From the NCBI GenBank assembly GCA_025352665.1, contig JANXSM010000085.1, positions 1 through 52,998 on the forward strand: a DNA stretch of 52,998 bases, in the 5' to 3' direction. The stretch is from Rhodospirillales bacterium (GTDB taxonomy: Bacteria > Pseudomonadota > Alphaproteobacteria > Acetobacterales > Acetobacteraceae). Position numbers and translations under genes: made by a program. Positions 51,379 to 52,998 of this stretch are shown piece by piece (position 1 is the first letter of the stretch; each line of letters starts with the position of its first letter). The notes beneath the pieces were generated by a model. The model saw only the letters and a list, made by a program, of their open reading frames with translations. It was not told the origin of the DNA and did no database searches.

Positions 51379-52096
51379 CAGGGCGGAGAGCGACTGCAGG
51401 GCTTTCAATCCGCCAGTGGCTCCGTTCCACCGGAATACCTCGACGGTGCAGGTCAGCTCGCAGACCACGTAGAGAATAGGCAGCTTGGGGTGAAAGGCCG
51501 CGTGACGCGAGCCGGAGCCCGGATGCGTGGCCGCCGACGGCTGCGGTGCCGGAACCAGCGCGCCATCGGGGAATGTAAAGACAGAGACTCGGTCAAGACC
51601 CTTGTCCGGAATGAGCAGAAACTCTTGCCTGCTTTCGGGTGTCACCCCCTGCGGCGACAGTTCCGGCTGGTCGGCAGTCTTCGGCCCGGGCATGCCAGTT
51701 AACCCGATCGATTGCGAGAGTGGCCCAGCCATCCGTCGCTGTTTAATGGCAGCACGCCGACCGAGCCACTGGTGTAGTGGGCCACGATTACATGATGACC
51801 ACAGGGCTCGAAGCCAAGATCGACAAGATTGCTGCCGCCGCTCTCATCGCGATCGAGGGATTTGAGGTGACCGGAGGCCCGGATCGCAAAGGCGCTTACG
51901 TAGGAACACCCCCCATGCACCGCACACAGGGCCTGCCCATCCGGCGCATTACGCAGAAATGATGGGTCGTCAAAGCTGGGCACATGCCGCAATGCCTCCA
52001 CCGGCCGCCGTCGTCGATGCGATAGACATTGACCCCATCCGCCACCCCACGCCGGTCGGGTGTGCTGTAGCCGCCGACATAAACGATCTGGCTCAT
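51379..52096 (-). pseudogene. Frameshifted, truncated lactonase (6-phosphogluconolactonase-type beta-propeller)
   Basis: The gene begins normally at 52096 (MSQIVYVGGYSTPDRRGVAD) and then needs a one-base shift near 52003 to continue as VEALRHVPSFDDPSFL and QALCAVHGGCSYVSAFAI. A second shift near 51723 gives PLSQSIGLTGMPGPKTADQP and LLIPDKGLDRVSVFTFPDG, then HAAFHPKLPILYVVCEL. The text stops at GLKALQSLSAL, where the IS630 remnant begins, so the C-terminal third is lost. Both shifts look like single-base losses in C runs. The start overlaps the stop of the Gfo/Idh/MocA gene by four bases, so the two formed an operon for sugar or sugar-acid oxidation. Confidence 0.8.
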
Positions 52097-52857
52097 GTCA
52101 CCAGCTCCGCGGCGCCACTATTGGCTGATCGCAACAATGCCTCGATCACTCGGTGTACGCCAAGCGAGCCACTCCCGTCGGCGATCGGCGCGCGATGTTG
52201 GGCGATAGCGTCGTCCATGTCGGCGATGAGGCGGCGATGGGTCAGGTAATCCTTCGCAACAGCGGGGTCGTCTGGGTCCTCTGCGACATCGATCGTCTGG
52301 CCGTCCTTCAACCATACCCGCAGGCGTGTGCGTTCGAGCGTGGCGACACCGAGGCTTGCCGCAATGTCAAGGGTTTCGCCGGTGGTGGGGAAATGCGTGG
52401 TCGTCGCATACAGCACGCCAAGTGCTCCATTGGTCCACCGCATAGGGCTGGCAAAGACATCCTCGGTATCGATCCGGCGCAGTTTGCTGGTTGCGGCAAA
52501 CCCTGTGATCTGCTCGGGCACCCCGGCACGGTCTGACAGCTGGTCCATCATATGGATGGCCTGGGTGAACAGAACACCACCGCCGTCATGGTGCTTGATG
52601 CCACGGCCCGGTTCCTGGAAATAGCTCTCTGTTCGCCACCAGCGCACCATCACGGCGGCCGAAATGATCTCACCCAGGGTGCCGGCACGCAGCAACTCAC
52701 GCAGGCGAATATGCGGTGTCCGGCAGCGGTTCTGGAAAACGATGCCGAGGCGAACGCCGGCGTTCCCGCAGAGTTTGACCAATTCTTCCGAGCGCGCCAG
52801 CGTGCCCTCGATTGGCTTTTCCAGCAGCACGTGTTTCCCGGTTTTGGCACACTGCAT
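52093..52857 (-). pseudogene. Gfo/Idh/MocA oxidoreductase, 5' end removed by an IS5-type insertion
   Basis: The remaining part runs from CAKTGKHVLLEKPIEGTLAR (just after the Rossmann fold) to the C-terminus (GSLGVHRVIEALLRSANSGA), with the substrate domain intact (LGIVFQNRCRTPHIRLRELL, GGGVLFTQAIHMMDQLSDRA). The first hundred or so residues, including the NAD-binding GxGxxG, are replaced by the end of an IS5-type transposase gene whose frame runs on from the right. An open frame crosses the junction, but its first 30 codons are insertion-sequence DNA, so no functional enzyme is expected. Confidence 0.82.
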
Positions 52858-52858
52858 A

Positions 52859-52998
52859 CTAGGTGTTGTGGACAAACCGTATCCACAATCTGATCGTTGC
52901 AAGCTGAACAAAGCCGAGAAAGCTATTTCCAAGCTTGTCATATCGGGTGGCGCAGCGTCGTGAATGTTTGAGCTTGCTGAAGAACCGCTCGATGCGAT
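52859..52998 (-). mobile_element. IS5-family transposase, C-terminal end, running off the window
   Basis: Minus-strand codons read RIERFFSKLKHSRRCATRYD, KLGNSFLGFVQLATIRLW, IRFVHNT then TAG (52859-52861). This is the characteristic C-terminus of IS5-group (IS1031-like) transposases, with the RIERFFxKLKxxRRxATRYDK block. The element continues beyond base 52998; its end lies at about 52855 inside the oxidoreductase gene. Confidence 0.88.

Noticed and set aside
52858-52941. Start of the right-hand Gfo/Idh/MocA gene at 52941
   Set aside because: The first 28-30 codons are another frame of an IS5-type transposase gene, so the open frame is an accidental fusion across the insertion junction.
1-52998. 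tRNA or rRNA genes
   Set aside because: No cloverleaf-like sequence with the GTTCGAATC arm and CCA-end pattern, and no rRNA segment, was found in the intergenic regions.

Overview
The window is about 53 kb of GC-rich DNA from an alphaproteobacterium, most likely an acid-tolerant member of the Acetobacteraceae (Rhodospirillales). The strongest taxonomic evidence is a complete alphaproteobacterial general stress response (GSR) core: PhyR, NepR and the ECF sigma factor EcfG. High GC content, the gene families present and dispersed palindromic intergenic repeats fit this. The family-level assignment is inference.

Region 1 (about 1-15.8 kb, minus strand) is one long operon of storage-glucan and trehalose metabolism. 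Its order is metallopeptidase, glgE (with an extra N-terminal GH13-like half), maltokinase, glgB, treZ, malQ and treY, each overlapping the next by 4-11 bases. It is preceded by a textbook EcfG-type promoter (GGAAC-N17-CGTT, 15778-15803). A small proline-rich ORF and a SYLF lipid-binding protein gene with its own EcfG-type promoter follow.

Region 2 (about 15.8-22 kb) is the GSR control locus. It holds a 52-aa small protein, a pyridoxamine-oxidase-like stress protein, phyR, a divergent small HisKA_2 protein with a degenerate ATPase domain, csbD, ecfG-nepR, a DUF1328 membrane peptide and a single-domain receiver. EcfG-type promoters precede csbD, nepR-ecfG, the DUF1328 gene and the HisKA_2 gene. 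Three decayed genes (PRC-barrel, Nramp-like, SDR) lie among them.

Region 3 (about 22-42.8 kb) is an accessory catabolic and transport cluster. A family-5 solute-binding protein, an SDR, a GH15 glucoamylase-like enzyme, a xanthine-dehydrogenase-type remnant and an IclR regulator lead to a seven-gene operon with 4-base overlaps. That operon encodes a creatininase-like protein, a GMC oxidoreductase, a ketopantoate-reductase-like protein, a Gfo/Idh/MocA protein, a DUF885 protein and two peptide-type ABC ATPases. The matching permeases are on the opposite strand and are separated from each other by a dimethylformamidase-like large-subunit gene. The set looks like an uptake and degradation system for an amide-containing compound; the substrate is unknown.

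Region 4 (about 42.8-47.3 kb) is a branched-chain-amino-acid-type ABC transporter with a fused permease-ATPase. Region 5 (about 47.4-53 kb) holds small stress-type proteins, a DUF72 gene broken by one stop codon, two LysR regulators and a sugar-lactone/oxidoreductase pair eroded by an IS630 remnant and truncated by an IS5-type element at the right edge. Overall the window combines an intact stress/storage core with many recently broken genes.
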